From positions 42,740,700 through 42,804,699 of the forward strand of contig JAJKFL010000014.1 in assembly GCA_021186555.1 (NCBI GenBank): a stretch of 64,000 nt of DNA. The letters are read 5' to 3'. The notes beneath the pieces are model-generated. The model was given only the letters and a program-made list of their open reading frames with translations. It had not been told where the DNA came from and made no database searches. Both the position numbers and the translations under genes were made by a program. Positions within the stretch are counted from its first letter, which is position 1. The number at the start of each line of letters is the position of its first letter. This document shows positions 44,780-56,265 of this stretch, one piece after another. This DNA comes from Reticulitermes speratus (taxonomy: Eukaryota > Arthropoda > Insecta > Blattodea > Rhinotermitidae).

Positions 44780-45072
44780 ATATTAAATTTATTCCAACTG
44801 ATTTTTATATATTTATTAATAATTATTTATCATATTGTAGTAATTTATCTTATATATTTCGATCTGGCAGAGACCATCTTCAGGGAGAACACTGATATGA
44901 GGGGATATATTTTTTATATATAGTGTCATCGTATATGTGTATAAATACAATAAAATTAAAATTATATTTATGCGCATCTACGACAACTTTTATATAAAAA
45001 ATATAAACGTTTATATACGTGACCTCCCTGAAGATGGTCTCTGCAGGTCGAAACGTGTCGGGGAAATTACTA
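44780..45072. mobile_element. second element with opposed hammerhead-like cores
   Basis: A damaged core on minus (44890-44850: CTGAAGA, stem, GAAATATAT) and a better one on plus (45022-45068) face each other, with GTAGTAATTT outside the left core mirrored by AAATTACTAC outside the right one. Same design as 43857-44281 but more decayed. Confidence 0.5.
45022..45068 (+). ncRNA. candidate hammerhead ribozyme core HH8
   Basis: CTCC, CTGAAGA (45028-45034), a stem II GGTCT...AGGTC with G-U pairs, GAAA, the minimal ACGTGT, cleavage C, GGGG. Stem III would have two pairs. Confidence 0.45.
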
Positions 45073-45091
45073 CAATTTCTTCCACATAGTA

Positions 45092-45168
45092 CAGGGTATA
45101 CACAAAAGAATGGTGCGGTTTCAATGGTGAATAAAGGGAAACCGCACCATTCTTTTGTGTATACCCTG
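45092..45168. mobile_element. foldback miniature element, copy 5
   Basis: A 77-bp hairpin with TA at 45090-45091 and 45169-45170 and centre TCAATGGTGAATAAAGGGA. It lies directly after the hammerhead element above. Confidence 0.87.
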
Positions 45169-45510
45169 TATGTAGTCATTAATGAGCGTATACGCAATTA
45201 TTTGCAGTAAATACGATACGTGTTCTTAATCCATTGCACACATCTCTACAACATTAAACCATTCTACAATTTAAATGTTTATTGCAGAGAAAAGATCGCC
45301 TTTTTAGAATAGTGTCAGAACTTGATGCACGGTACAGCATCACCGAACACAGTCACAGCATGTAATGTGGAAACATTCCACACTTATTTACTTATTATCG
45401 GATAAATGCTTATTTCGTGGAACGCTGTCCGGACCCCAGTTTAAACATAGAATGAGGAACCTTTCAGTGCTTTATCCAATTACGTGATACAATAACGACC
45501 CTATCCAAAT
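45169..45510. other. no recognised feature
   Basis: Spacer. Confidence 0.5.
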
Positions 45511-45770
45511 TTTTTTTTCCAATGTCGCAACAGCCCCTAGTGGGCCATAGCCTCCTCATTATCGAGGCTTCACGATCACACACTCAGACACACCACACTC
45601 GGTATGACTCCTCTGGACGAGTGATCAGCTCGTCGCAGAGACCTCTACCTGACAACACACAACACTCACAAGAAACAGACATTTATGCCCTCGGCTTGAT
45701 TCAAACCCGCAATCCCAGCAAGCGAGCGACCGTAGACCCATGCCTCAGACCGCGCTGCCACTGGGATTAA
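45511..45770 (-). mobile_element. SINE family A, copy A4
   Basis: Minus-strand copy: poly-T start, CGTCGCAGAGACCTCTACCT in the body, and a head at the right with a damaged box B (GATTCAAACCC on plus). Confidence 0.8.
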
Positions 45771-46044
45771 GGTATCCAATTTCGTATAACGCAAACTAAA
45801 TTAGTCTAACCTAAACTTAAAAGACTTAACGTTATGTAACGTAATGTAACATAATCTAATCCGCATGTTACGTTACGTTGGCTTGGCTTAGCTTAGTTTA
45901 GGTTAGGCTACTTTAAGTTACGTCCTAAATGGTAACAAGATACAACGTTTCGTGATTCCTTATTCTGTGCTTTAACCGTGGAATATTTCCTCCTTGAATG
46001 AGATAACTGACGTTGGATCATTTGTACTTTAACTGAGCTACTGA

Positions 46045-47510
46045 CGTTATGGTGTACATACTTAGTTATGGTGTTCATAAGTATTATGTGTTACATAAGT
46101 ATTTATGGTGTTACTTAAGTAGTTATGGTGTTACATAAGAATTATGTGTTACATAAGTAGTTATGGTGTTACATAAGTAGTTATGGTGTTACATAAGAAG
46201 TTATGGTGTTACATAAGTAGTTATGGTGTTACATAAGTATTATGGTGTTTAGATTTTAAGTAAGTTATGGTGTTACATAAGTAGTTATGGTGTTACATAA
46301 GTAGTTATGGTGTTACATAAGAAGTTATGGTGTTACATAAGTAGTTATGGTGTTACATAAGTAGTTATGGTGTTACATAAGAAGTTATGGTGTTACATAA
46401 GTAGTTATGGTGTTACATAAGTATTTATGGTGTTACATAAGTAGTTATGGTGTTACATAAGAAGTTATGGTGTTACATAAGTATTTATGGTGTTACTTAA
46501 GTAGTTATGGTGTTACATAAGAAGTTATGGTGTTACATAAGTAGTTATGGTGTTACATAAGTAGTTATGGTGTTACATAAGTATTTATGGTGTTACATAA
46601 GTAGTTATGGTGTTACATAAGTAGTTATGGTGTTACATAAGTAGTTATGGTGTTACATAAGAAGTTATGGTGTTACATAAGAAGTTATGGTGTTACATAA
46701 GTAGTTATGGTATTACATAAGTATTTATGGTGTTACATAAGTAGTTATGGTGTTACATAAGAAGTTATGGTGTTACATAAGAAGTTATGGTGTTACATAA
46801 GTAGTTATGGTGTTACATAAGTAGTTATGGTGTTACATAAGTAGTTATGGTGTTACATAAGTAGTTATGGTGTTACATAAGTAGTTATGGTGTTACATAA
46901 GTAGTTATGGTGTTACATAAGTAGTTATGGTGTTACATAAGTAGTTATGGTGTTACATAAGTAGTTATGGTGTTACATAAGTATTTATGGTGTTACATAA
47001 GTAGTTATGGTGTTACATAAGTAGTTATGGTGTTACATAAGTAGTTATGGTGTTACATAGTAGTTATGGTGTTACATAAGAGTTATGGTGTTACATAAGT
47101 AGTTATGGTGTTACATAAGTATTTATGGTGTTACATAAGTAGTTATGGTGTTACATAAGAAGTTATGGTGTTACATAAGAAGTCATGGTGTTACATAAGT
47201 AGTTATGGTGTTACATAAGTATTTATGGTGTTACATAAGTAGTTATGGTGTTACATAAGTAGTTATGGTGTTACATAAGAAGTTATGGTGTTACATAAGT
47301 AGTTATGGTGTTACATAAGTAGTTATGGTGTTACATAAGAAGTTATTGTGTTACATAAGTAGTTATGGTGTTACATAAGTATTTATGGTGTTACATAAGT
47401 AGTTATGGTGTTACATAAGTAGTTATGGTGTTACATAAGAAGTTATGGTGTTACATAAGTAGTTATGGTGTTACATAAGTATTTATGGTGTTACATAAGT
47501 AGTTATTCTG
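46045..47510. repeat. 20-bp minisatellite, about 72 units
   Basis: Unit GTAGTTATGGTGTTACATAA, mostly exactly 20 bp. Variants with GAAG or GTATT replace GTAG at irregular spacing. The first units are diverged. Confidence 0.95.
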
Positions 47511-47518
47511 TGAAATAT

Positions 47519-47805
47519 AAGGTAAAGCAATCCCATTACAGGCTCGGACAGACACTTAGGGTTCCAGGAGTTTGAGGCTCCCAGATTTCTAGACAATCGG
47601 CACATGAAGGTGGTAAGGTTGTCAGCCCTAAGCACCTGCCGCCTTTACCCCCAAGAAATATCCCTGGTACTCATTTCTGTTACAGGCTGAGTCGACCCCA
47701 GGGCCATAGTGCGACCAGAAGGATTATGTGAATGAAAAATTTCAATGACCCCATCCGAATCGAAACCGCGACCGCAACCAGCTGTGCCACCGCGTGCCCC
47801 TCTAA
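47519..47805 (-). mobile_element. SINE family B, copy B5
   Basis: Minus-strand copy from AAGCAATCCCATTACAGGCT to GCCACCGCGTGC. It adjoins the 20-bp array directly. Box B is damaged. Confidence 0.8.
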
Positions 47806-47936
47806 CTAAAATATCCTGTTAATATGTGAAATAACTAGGCGTTCTATCGGTTAACGGCGTTATACTCGTTAATAGTAACATATATAGCACACTTAAACAG
47901 ACCGGCGCCCGCCCTTAGAGTGTCAATCGGCGAGGC

Positions 47937-48665
47937 GCGTGCAGTTACGTGTCAGTCTATCGCTCTTAAGGCAGGCGCAGTTATGTCAGTCTATCGCTCT
48001 TAAGGCAGGCGCAGTTATGTCAGTCTATCACTCTTAAGGCAGGCGCAGTTATGTCAGTCTATCACTCCTAAGGCAGGCGCAGTTATGTCAGTCTATCGCT
48101 CTTAAGACAGGCGCAGTTGATGTCAGTCTATCACTTTAAGGCAGGCGCAGTTATGTCAGTCTATCACTCTTAAGGCAGGCGCAGTTATGTCAGTCTATCG
48201 CTCTTAAGGCAGGCGCAGTTATGTCAGTCTATCGCTCTTAAGACAGGCGCAGTTATGTCAGTCTATCCTCTCTTAAGGCAGGCGCAGTTATGTCAGTCTA
48301 TCACTCTTAAGGCAGGCGCAGTTATGTCAGTTTATCACTCTTAAGGCAGGCGCAGTTATGTCAGTCTATCACTCTTAAGGCAGGCGCAGTTATGTCAGTC
48401 TATCGCTCTTAAGGCAGGCGCAGTTATGTCAGTCTATCACTCTTAAGGCAGGCGCAGTTATGTCAGTCTATCGCTCTTAAGACAGGCGCAGTTATGTCAG
48501 TCTATCGCTCTTAAGACAGGCGCAGTTATGTCAGTCTATCGCTCTTAAGACAGGCGCAGTTATGTCAGTCTATCGCTCTTAAGACAGGCGCAGTTATGTC
48601 AGTCTATCGCTCTTAAGACAGGCGCAGTTATGTCAGTCTATCGCTCTTAAGACAGGCGCAGTCCA
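47937..48665. repeat. 34-bp minisatellite, about 21 units
   Basis: Unit words are AAGGCAGGCGCAGTTATGTC and AGTCTATCGCTCTT. The last seven or so units carry AAGACAGG instead of AAGGCAGG, so a subfamily expanded at the right end. Confidence 0.93.
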
Positions 48666-49129
48666 TATATTGCTTTAGCAACGGCAAAACAGACACGTTG
48701 TGCGGCTGTCGTCTTGTTCACTGACTATTTATGGGAGAATTGCAGATCGAATTTTCCTGGTTGCCTTCCTGTGAAGGAAATTATGTGATGATTGCATACA
48801 GGTATTTAACAGCTGTAAATTAACGTCTTATTCTGAATGCTTCAGGAAAGGCTGCTTATGCAATACCACAGCACAAATTACTTCAAACGGAACTCGGATA
48901 GCTCAGTAAATAACGTAGCTACGTTAAGGGCTTGATCACAATCAGGGTTCCATATCCGGCGGGAGAAAATGTATTTTGCTACCTTTGGAAAGTAACACCG
49001 TGTAAAGCAGTAGAGGGTTACCTACGTTTCTGAGGCACCTGCTGCTTCTGTCTTCACTCTAGAAGCACTCTTCTCTCTTGAAGATGGTGAGAAAAAGTCC
49101 TTCTAAACCATCCGAAAAATTATATTTTT
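48666..49129. other. no confident feature
   Basis: Possible tRNA-like head near 48893 (CTCGGATAGCTCAGTAAATA, CAGGGTTCCATATCC) of an unassigned SINE. CTTGAAGATGG at about 49079 is a decayed hammerhead-like word. Confidence 0.35.
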
Positions 49130-49652
49130 TCCTGAAACCGGTTGTGTGGGTGTAAAACTTGGTCTCTCATATTGACAGACGAACATAGGCTGAGGGTGTT
49201 CCAGAATAGGCTGCTGAGGAGGATATTTGAGCCTAAGAGGGAAGAGGTAACAGGGGAGTGGAGAAGACTACATAACGAGGAACTTTATGATCTGTACTCC
49301 TCACCAAATATTATTCGGATAATCAAATTAAGAAAAATGAGATGGGTAGGGTATGTGGCACGTATAGGAGACAGCAGAGGTCCATACAGGGTTTTGGTGG
49401 CGAGACCTGATGGAAAGCGAACACTTGCAAGACCTAGGCGTAGATGGACAAATAATAATAAAATGGATCTTCAAGAAGTGGGATGGAGAAGCATGGACTG
49501 GATTGATCTGGCTCAGGATAGGGACAGGTGGCGGGCTCTTGTGAGTGTGGTAATAAACCTTCGGATTCTATAAAATGCGGGGAATTTCTTGACTAGCTGA
49601 CGACCTGTTAGCTTCTCAGGAAGATTTGCTCCATGGAGTTAGTTAGTTAGTT
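49130..49652 (+). pseudogene. main LINE family, 5'-truncated copy with tail
   Basis: A frame of about 143 codons: [94 protein letters not shown]. It ends at VINLRIL and is followed by the family 3' tail and a GTTA run at 49634-49652. It lacks the reverse transcriptase core, so it is dead on arrival. Confidence 0.85.
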
Positions 49653-49974
49653 AGTTAGTTATCCTAAAGATGGATGTAGCAAGTACATCCGAAGCGTCGG
49701 TACGCTTATGACGGACTGCACGGCGCAATGTTCACTGCCACCGTCGCGTGAGTCTCTGTTCACAATTTTTCCTTTTGCACAGCGTTCAGAGAGACTACAA
49801 AGCGTAACGAACGCTGTTTCGCCGGGGCTAAAGCGCCTGGGGCTTGAAGCTGACCACTCACCTGCACACACGCCCATAAATAAATAAATACACAAATAAA
49901 TAAATATGACGAAATGTATCCTCCCCATAGAGGTGCAATAACCTTGATTTCAGGCTTCCGCCGCGATGTTGATG

Positions 49975-50185
49975 ACATCTGCGGTCTTCTGGGTGATTAC
50001 ACGGCGTCGTGTGGTAATTATTTACCGACGTTTCGAGACAACGTATCGGTCCCATCTTCACGGGTCAAGATTCCTAGTAGGAAAGGAATCTTGACCCGTA
50101 AGGATGGGACCGATACGTTGTCCCGAAACGTCGGTAAATAATTACCACACGACGCCGTGTAATTACCCAGAAGACCACAGATTTC
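49975..50185. repeat. large palindrome with hammerhead-like words
   Basis: Arms of about 100 bp (GGTCTTCTGGGTGATTACAC at the left, mirrored by GTGTAATTACCCAGAAGACC at the right) meet at about 50080 with almost no spacer. Each arm holds a TGAAGATGGGACC-like word, a stem, and CGAAACGTCGGTA, a variant of the hammerhead core. Confidence 0.75.
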
Positions 50186-50349
50186 AAATAAATAAATAAA
50201 TTGACGCATTCTTAATGTAGGCGGTAGACAGAAGTCAGTTTCACGCCCAGGTCTCCTTTACCCACAAGCAAATTCTCCCGTCCTTCCCACCCGACAACAG
50301 ATTAGGTGTGCTTCAGAGTCATTCTAAATATATTGATAAACAAGATAGG

Positions 50350-50680
50350 CAATATAAGTGTAACGTAAAAATGTGGCGCGTTCGCGTAACCTTTGAAACG
50401 CAACAGTGTTGACATTACGTCAGTGTCATCAACATAATAAACACTTAAAGCGTTGCCATGGAAATGCAACAATGCGTTCCATTTATTGTTGTGCTACATA
50501 GTCGCTGCCGACAATATGTAACACGCTTGGGTGTTAACGTGAGGTGCCAGACATTTTTGGCTGATTTCAACTGTTTTTGGATTTTCTCAACAAAGTTTTA
50601 TAAAAGTCACCAATACTAAATTTCACAAAAATCCGTCCAGTGGGAGCCGCGCTGATATTTGCGGACAGACGGACGCAACG
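50350..50680 (+). repeat. dispersed repeat H, copy 2
   Basis: Related to 17570-17860 in CAACAATGCG and GTCGCTGCCGACAATATGTA. It ends in ATTTCACAAAAATCCGTCCA and GCGGACAGACGG, a wording also found at the end of copy 3. Confidence 0.55.
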
Positions 50681-50689
50681 AGGCTATTA

Positions 50690-50965
50690 GATGCTTTTCG
50701 TAACGATGCAAACGCGCCTAAAATTCGGCTCATTAGGCGAATCTGTCTGTGATTTAGTAAGTATGAAGTATTATGACTGTGTCTGTATCCTTGCATCAGT
50801 TATCCAGCATGCAAAGCGCATGCGCCATATTATATTGTCATCTGTGGCCTGTCCAGCTCTACCATATTTTTCCACATTATCTCATAAACGGCACGATTTT
50901 CGGGAAAAAGTTTATTGAACATAAAATTTGTGTTTTTATTTCCTCTACAAATTTTGTTTGAAACA
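50690..50965 (+). other. protein-like dispersed repeat segment, frameshifted
   Basis: One frame gives MKYYDCVCILASVIQHAKRM and PALPYFSTLSHKRHDFREK; an overlapping frame gives KFIEHKICVFISSTNFV. The peptides look conserved rather than random and continue into repeat H copy 3. I cannot name the family. Confidence 0.4.
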
Positions 50966-50984
50966 TTTCTCATTCTAACAAGAA

Positions 50985-51163
50985 TTCAGCAAGATACTGT
51001 CATAAATGTACATATGTCTTCATGTAAAGTACCCATTATTATTGTCAGATTTTAATGAAACTTGAATTTTCTCGACAGATTTTCGAAAAATACTCAAATA
51101 TTAAATTTCATGAAAATCCGTCCAATGGGAACAGGATTGTTCAATGCGGACAGACAGACAGAC

Positions 51164-51210
<47 letters not shown>

Positions 51211-51215
51211 GGGAC
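50985..51215 (+). repeat. dispersed repeat H, copy 3, ending in a GACA microsatellite
   Basis: GTCTTCATGTAAAGTACCC and TTGTCAGATTTTAATGAAAC match copy 1, and ATTTCATGAAAATCCGTCCA matches copy 2. A (GACA)n run fills about 51147-51212. Confidence 0.65.
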
Positions 51216-51765
51216 GGACGGACAGACATAAAGAAGCTAATAACCGCTTTTCGCAGTTTTGCGAATTTGCCTACAAATTGCCTACGTCTGAGCAGTTTAT
51301 CGAACCCGGGACTGAGAGTTAGGGCGCAGAAAGCAATAAAAGAATTCCAAGGGTCATTGTACCGAAATTAAATGCTGCGAAAACATTCAGCTGTCTATAT
51401 TTGCCCCGGGCCCACAGTGAGGTGTACTTGAATCATATACCGCTAGGGGCGACACCTTCAGCCATTCTACACGTCACGAAAGCACTGCGCACGCTCACTA
51501 GCGGACAGGCAGACACCTATGTGTGACATCACATTGTCGGCAATGAAGCTAGCTACATACAGAGGCATAACTGTGGCAAATTCTTGACACCGTCGGCCAG
51601 AGACATGCAGACGCCCCGGGCAACCAAATAATTTGGCGCCCCCCTAAACGATGTTATTTAAACTTTATCTACATAGGACAGGGCTGGCGAATATTTTTGC
51701 TGGTGTGTGTCAAAATTGCGGATAATTTTCGGAGAAATTTATCCGCGTGTGGACACTTGATTATT
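51216..51765. other. no confident feature
   Basis: The part at 51672-51755 (ACAGGGCTGGCGAA, TAATTTTCGGAGAAATTT) matches the distal piece of SINE F2 at 31590-31660. The rest is unassigned. Confidence 0.4.
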
Positions 51766-52080
51766 CCAGGGACGTCTTAGTGACCCTTATAGGTTGGTGG
51801 CCAGGGACGTCTTAGTGACCCTTATAGGTTGGTGCCCAGGGACGTCTTAGTGACCCTTATAGGTTGGTGCCCAGGGACGTCTTAGTGACCCTTATAGGTT
51901 GTTGCCCAGGGACGTCTTAGTGACCCTTATAGGTTGTTGCCCAGGGACGTCTTAGTGACCCTTATAGGTTGGTGCCCAGGGACGTCTTAGTGACCCTTAT
52001 AGGTTGTTGCCCAGGGACGTCTTAGTGACCCTTATAGGTTGTTGCCCAGGGACGTCTTAGTGACCCTTATAGGTTGGTGC
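51766..52080. repeat. 35-bp minisatellite, nine exact units
   Basis: CCAGGGACGTCTTAGTGACC recurs every 35 bp from 51766 to 52046. Only G/T variation in GGTTGGTGC/GGTTGTTGC is seen. High identity suggests recent expansion. Confidence 0.95.
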
Positions 52081-52487
52081 CCCGGGCAGCTGCCCGGCTG
52101 TATTTACAGTGGTGCTGTTGGGGATTCAAGTCTTCTGGGATATGCTGCTGTGTAGCTAGGTGAGTGTTTCCAGACGTTTCGGAGGATTGTACTGCCTTTA
52201 TCTTCGACAGTAGAGGGGTTGAAGAAGCTTTCTTAAGTATTTGAAACTTCTGGCTTGTGTTGGATTTGAGGATTTCGCCGTAACTCTGCAGCTGTTAGAC
52301 TAGGGCATGGTGTCGTAACACTGAACACCGCAATTTAGACCTGTGGGTTTTAATAAACTGGTACAGAAACCCTCGAATTTTAAACGGGAACTTATGGAGC
52401 ATAAAGGCTGCGAAAATAATTTGTTTCGCTAAGATCCTGACTGCAATACCGACCGAATCAATTTAAGCTCTGCTTTCAGTGGAATAT
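52081..52487. other. decayed half of a palindromic hammerhead-type element
   Basis: AGTCTTCTGGGATATGCTGC (52130) then CCAGACGTTTCGGAGG and TATCTTCGACAG (52170-52215) repeats the left-arm wording of 49975 and 60670. No right arm is visible. The remainder is unassigned. Confidence 0.4.
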
Positions 52488-53838
52488 ACTGTCCTGCCTA
52501 TGATATTCAACCATTTATACTGTCCGGCCTATGACATTCAACCATTTATACTGTCCTGCCTATGATATTCAACCATCTTGTACTGTCCTGCCTATGATAT
52601 TCAACCATTTATACTGTCCTGCCTATGATATTCAACCATTTATACTGTCCTGCCTATGATATTCAACCATTTATACTGTCCTGCCTATGATATTCAACCA
52701 TCTTGTACTGTCCTGCCTATGATATTTAACCATTTATACTGTCCTGCCTATGATATTCAACCATTTATACTGTCCTGCCTATGATATTCAACCATTTATA
52801 CTGTCCTGCCTATGATATTCAACCATTTATACTGTCCTGCCTATGATATTCAACCATTTATACTGTCATGCCTATGATATTCAACCATTTATACTGTCCT
52901 GCCTATGATATTCAACCATCTTGTACTGTCCTGCCTATGATATTCAACCATTTATACTGTCCTGCCTATGATATTCAACCATTTATACTGTCCTGCCTAT
53001 GATATTCAACCATTTATACTGTCCTGCCTATGATATTCAACCATCTTGTACTGTCCTGCCTATGATATTCAACCATTTATACTGTCCTGCCTATGATATT
53101 CAACCATTTATACTGTCCTGCCTATGATATTCAACCATCTTGTACTGTCCTGCCTATGATATTCAACCATTTATACTGTCCTGCCTATGATATTCAACCA
53201 TTTATACTGTCCTGCCTATGATATTCAACCATTTATACTGCCCTGCCTATGATATTCAACCATTTATACTGTCCTGCCTATGATATTCAACCATCTTGTA
53301 CTGTCCTGCCTATGATATTCAACCATTTATACTGTCCTGCCTATGATATTCAACCATTTATACTGTCCTGCCTATGATATTCAACCATTTATACTGTCCT
53401 GCCTATGATATTCAACCATTTATACTGTCCTGCCTATGATATTCAACCATTTATACTGTCCTGCCTATGATATTCAACCATCTTGTACTGTCCTGCCTAT
53501 GATATTCAACCATTAATGTTATACTGTCCTGCCTATGATATTCAACCATTTATACTGTCCTGCCTATGATATTCAACCATTTATACTGTCCTGCCTATGA
53601 TATTCAACCATCTTGTACTGTCCTGCCTATGATATTCAACCATTTATACTGTCCTGCCTATGATATTCAACCATTTATACTGTCCTGCCTATGATATTCA
53701 ACCATTTATACTGCCCTGCCTATGATATTCAACCATTTATACTGTCCTGCCTATGATATTCAACCATTTATACTGTCCTGCCTATGATATTCAACCATCT
53801 TGTACTGTCCTGCCTATGATATTCAACCATCTTGTACT
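52488..53838. repeat. 31/32-bp minisatellite, about 43 units
   Basis: Unit TGTCCTGCCTATGATATTCA plus ACCATTTATAC (31 bp), with a 32-bp variant ending ACCATCTTGTAC scattered every few units. Confidence 0.95.
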
Positions 53839-54209
53839 ACCAACTCAAAAGTAACAAAAATCACTTAACGACAGAGAGTACGCGGTAAGGTACTTCCCAC
53901 GCATTCGTTTGCAAAGACCGACAAAGAACCTTAATCAGCAGTCGCAATCCGTCTACGTGCCACACAAGGTACAGCAACACTGTGACACACCGGGTAACCT
54001 GACTGCAGTCGTACTGCACTCAGGGAGTGTCGGAGATGAATCTCTGCCGGACACCGACTGTTCTGACTATGGTTTTCATGATTTTACTCACTCTCACAAA
54101 TACGTACTGTGATGTTACCTTAAATTAGACCACGACCACTTCTACCCATAGTCCTTTGCAATTTGTTATTCACTACTGATCCTACAGCTCGAAGTTACAT
54201 AATGTCAGC
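53839..54209. other. no recognised feature
   Basis: Spacer between arrays. The frame at 53909-54112 is unassigned. Confidence 0.5.
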
Positions 54210-55703
54210 TTAACTATTTAAAGACCAAACTAAAGTACATTTAAATATACAGTCCGTACCGCGCAGTAAACACACTTCGTCTCAGTTATACAAACCAGTC
54301 AGTTAATGTTGTACAGTGAAATAATCGCTGTTTGTTCTGAGATCCACACAAAACACATAAATACAGTCCGTACCGCGCAGTAAACACACTCCGTCTCAGT
54401 TATACAAACCAGTCAGTTAATGTTGTACAGTGAAATAATCGCTGTTTGTTCTGAGATCCACACAAAACACATAAATACAGTCCGTACCGCGCAGTAAACA
54501 CACTCCGTCTCAGTTATACAAACCAGTCAGTTAATGTTGTACAGTGAAATAATCGCTGTTTGTTCTGAGATCCACACAAAACACATAAATACAGTCCGTA
54601 CCGCGCAGTAAACACACTCCGTCTCAGTTATACAAACCAGTCAGTTAATGTTGTACAGTGAAATAATCGCTGTTTGTTCTGAGATCCACACAAAACACAT
54701 AAATACAGTCCGTACCGCGCAGTAAACACACTCCGTCTCAGTTATACAAACCAGTCAGTTAATGTTGTACAGTGAAATAATCGCTGTTTGTTCTGAGATC
54801 CACACAAAACACATAAATACAGTCCGTACCGCGCAGTAAACACACTCCGTCTCAGTTATACAAACCAGTCAGTTAATGTTGTACAGTGAAATAATCGCTG
54901 TTTGTTCTGAGATCCACACAAAACACATAAATACAGTCCGTACCGCGCAGTAAACACACTCCGTCTCAGTTATACAAACCAGTCAGTTAATGCTGTACAG
55001 TGAAATAATCGCTGTTTGTTCTGAGATCCACACAAAACACATAAATACAGTCCGTACCGCGCAGTAAACACACTCCGTCTCAGTTATACAAACCAGTCAG
55101 TTAATGTTGTACAGTGAAATAATCGCTGTTTGTTCTGAGATCCACACAAAACACATAAATACAGTCCGTACCGCGCAGTAAACACACTCCGTCTCAGTTA
55201 TACAAACCAGTCAGTTAATGTTGTACAGTGAAATAATCGCTGTTTGTTCTGAGATCCACACAAAACACATAAATACAGTCCGTACCGCGCAGTAAACACA
55301 CTCCGTCTCAGTTATACAAACCAGTCAGTTAATGTTGTACAGTGAAATAATCGCTGTTTGTTCTGAGATCCACACAAAACACATAAATACAGTCCGTACC
55401 GCGCAGTAAACACACTCCGTCTCAGTTATACAAACCAGTCAGTTAATGCTGTACAGTGAAATAATCGCTGTTTGTTCTGAGATCCACACAAAACACATAA
55501 ATACAGTCCGTACCGCGCAGTAAACACACTCCGTCTCAGTTATACAAACCAGTCAGTTAATGCTGTACAGTGAAATAATCGCTGTTTGTTCTGAGATCCA
55601 CACAAAACACATAAATACACTGTGTGGGCAGAACGTAGAATTCTTTAGCATTACGCCTCATGGTACACCCACCTATAATAATCATGGGGCTTTAAAGTGT
55701 TAA
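54210..55703. mobile_element. TTAA-bounded non-autonomous element holding 12 satellite units
   Basis: Left end TTAACTATTTAAAGACC and right end, read inward, TTAACACTTTAAAGCCC are imperfect inverted repeats starting at TTAA (54210-54213 and 55700-55703). TTAA insertion with a CCC/CTTT-like start is the habit of piggyBac-type elements. The inside is 12 units of exactly 114 bp (54250-55617) plus a right flank of about 85 bp. No transposase. Confidence 0.85.
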
Positions 55704-56265
55704 ATTAGCCACAAGTCCATAAATAAGTAGCAAGGATGTTTCTTAGTATTACATTTAGAAACACGAAAATTAACGCCCATTTTTAAAATAACTGTTTTTT
55801 TTTGTAGTGTTGCAAGGTGAGACGGAGGGTGGTGGTATCATGATATAACACACTGTGTTTGTATCTGGGATTACACATGGCACAGCTGTGTTAAGAGGTG
55901 CTGCACTCTTCGTCATGTCGTGTCCCATGGGACAGTTTGGCCGCTGCCTGATAGGCCGGACCCTCTTCATCATTTTGTACTTAGCCGCATGCAATGCACT
56001 CACAGTACGGTTGGGTCTTGGAGGAACTGGAGTGGTCAGTCTGCCGCTTGTGTGAAACCAAGAAATTCTTTCGTACCTCAGGACATTTAAATTGGAATGG
56101 CCGATACTCTACGCTGGTAAAATGGAGATCGGCAACATGATGCCTGCGGGCATTTCGGTGTCTTCAGAGGGGTTTTTGGTGTCCGCGAAGATCTTAAAAT
56201 ATTTGTAACTATTTCTTAATTGCGAGATTTTGATTAAATTCTAAAAGGCTCTGACGACGGTACGT
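55704..56265. other. no recognised feature
   Basis: Frames on both strands at 55770-56055 are unassigned. Nothing else seen. Confidence 0.45.
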
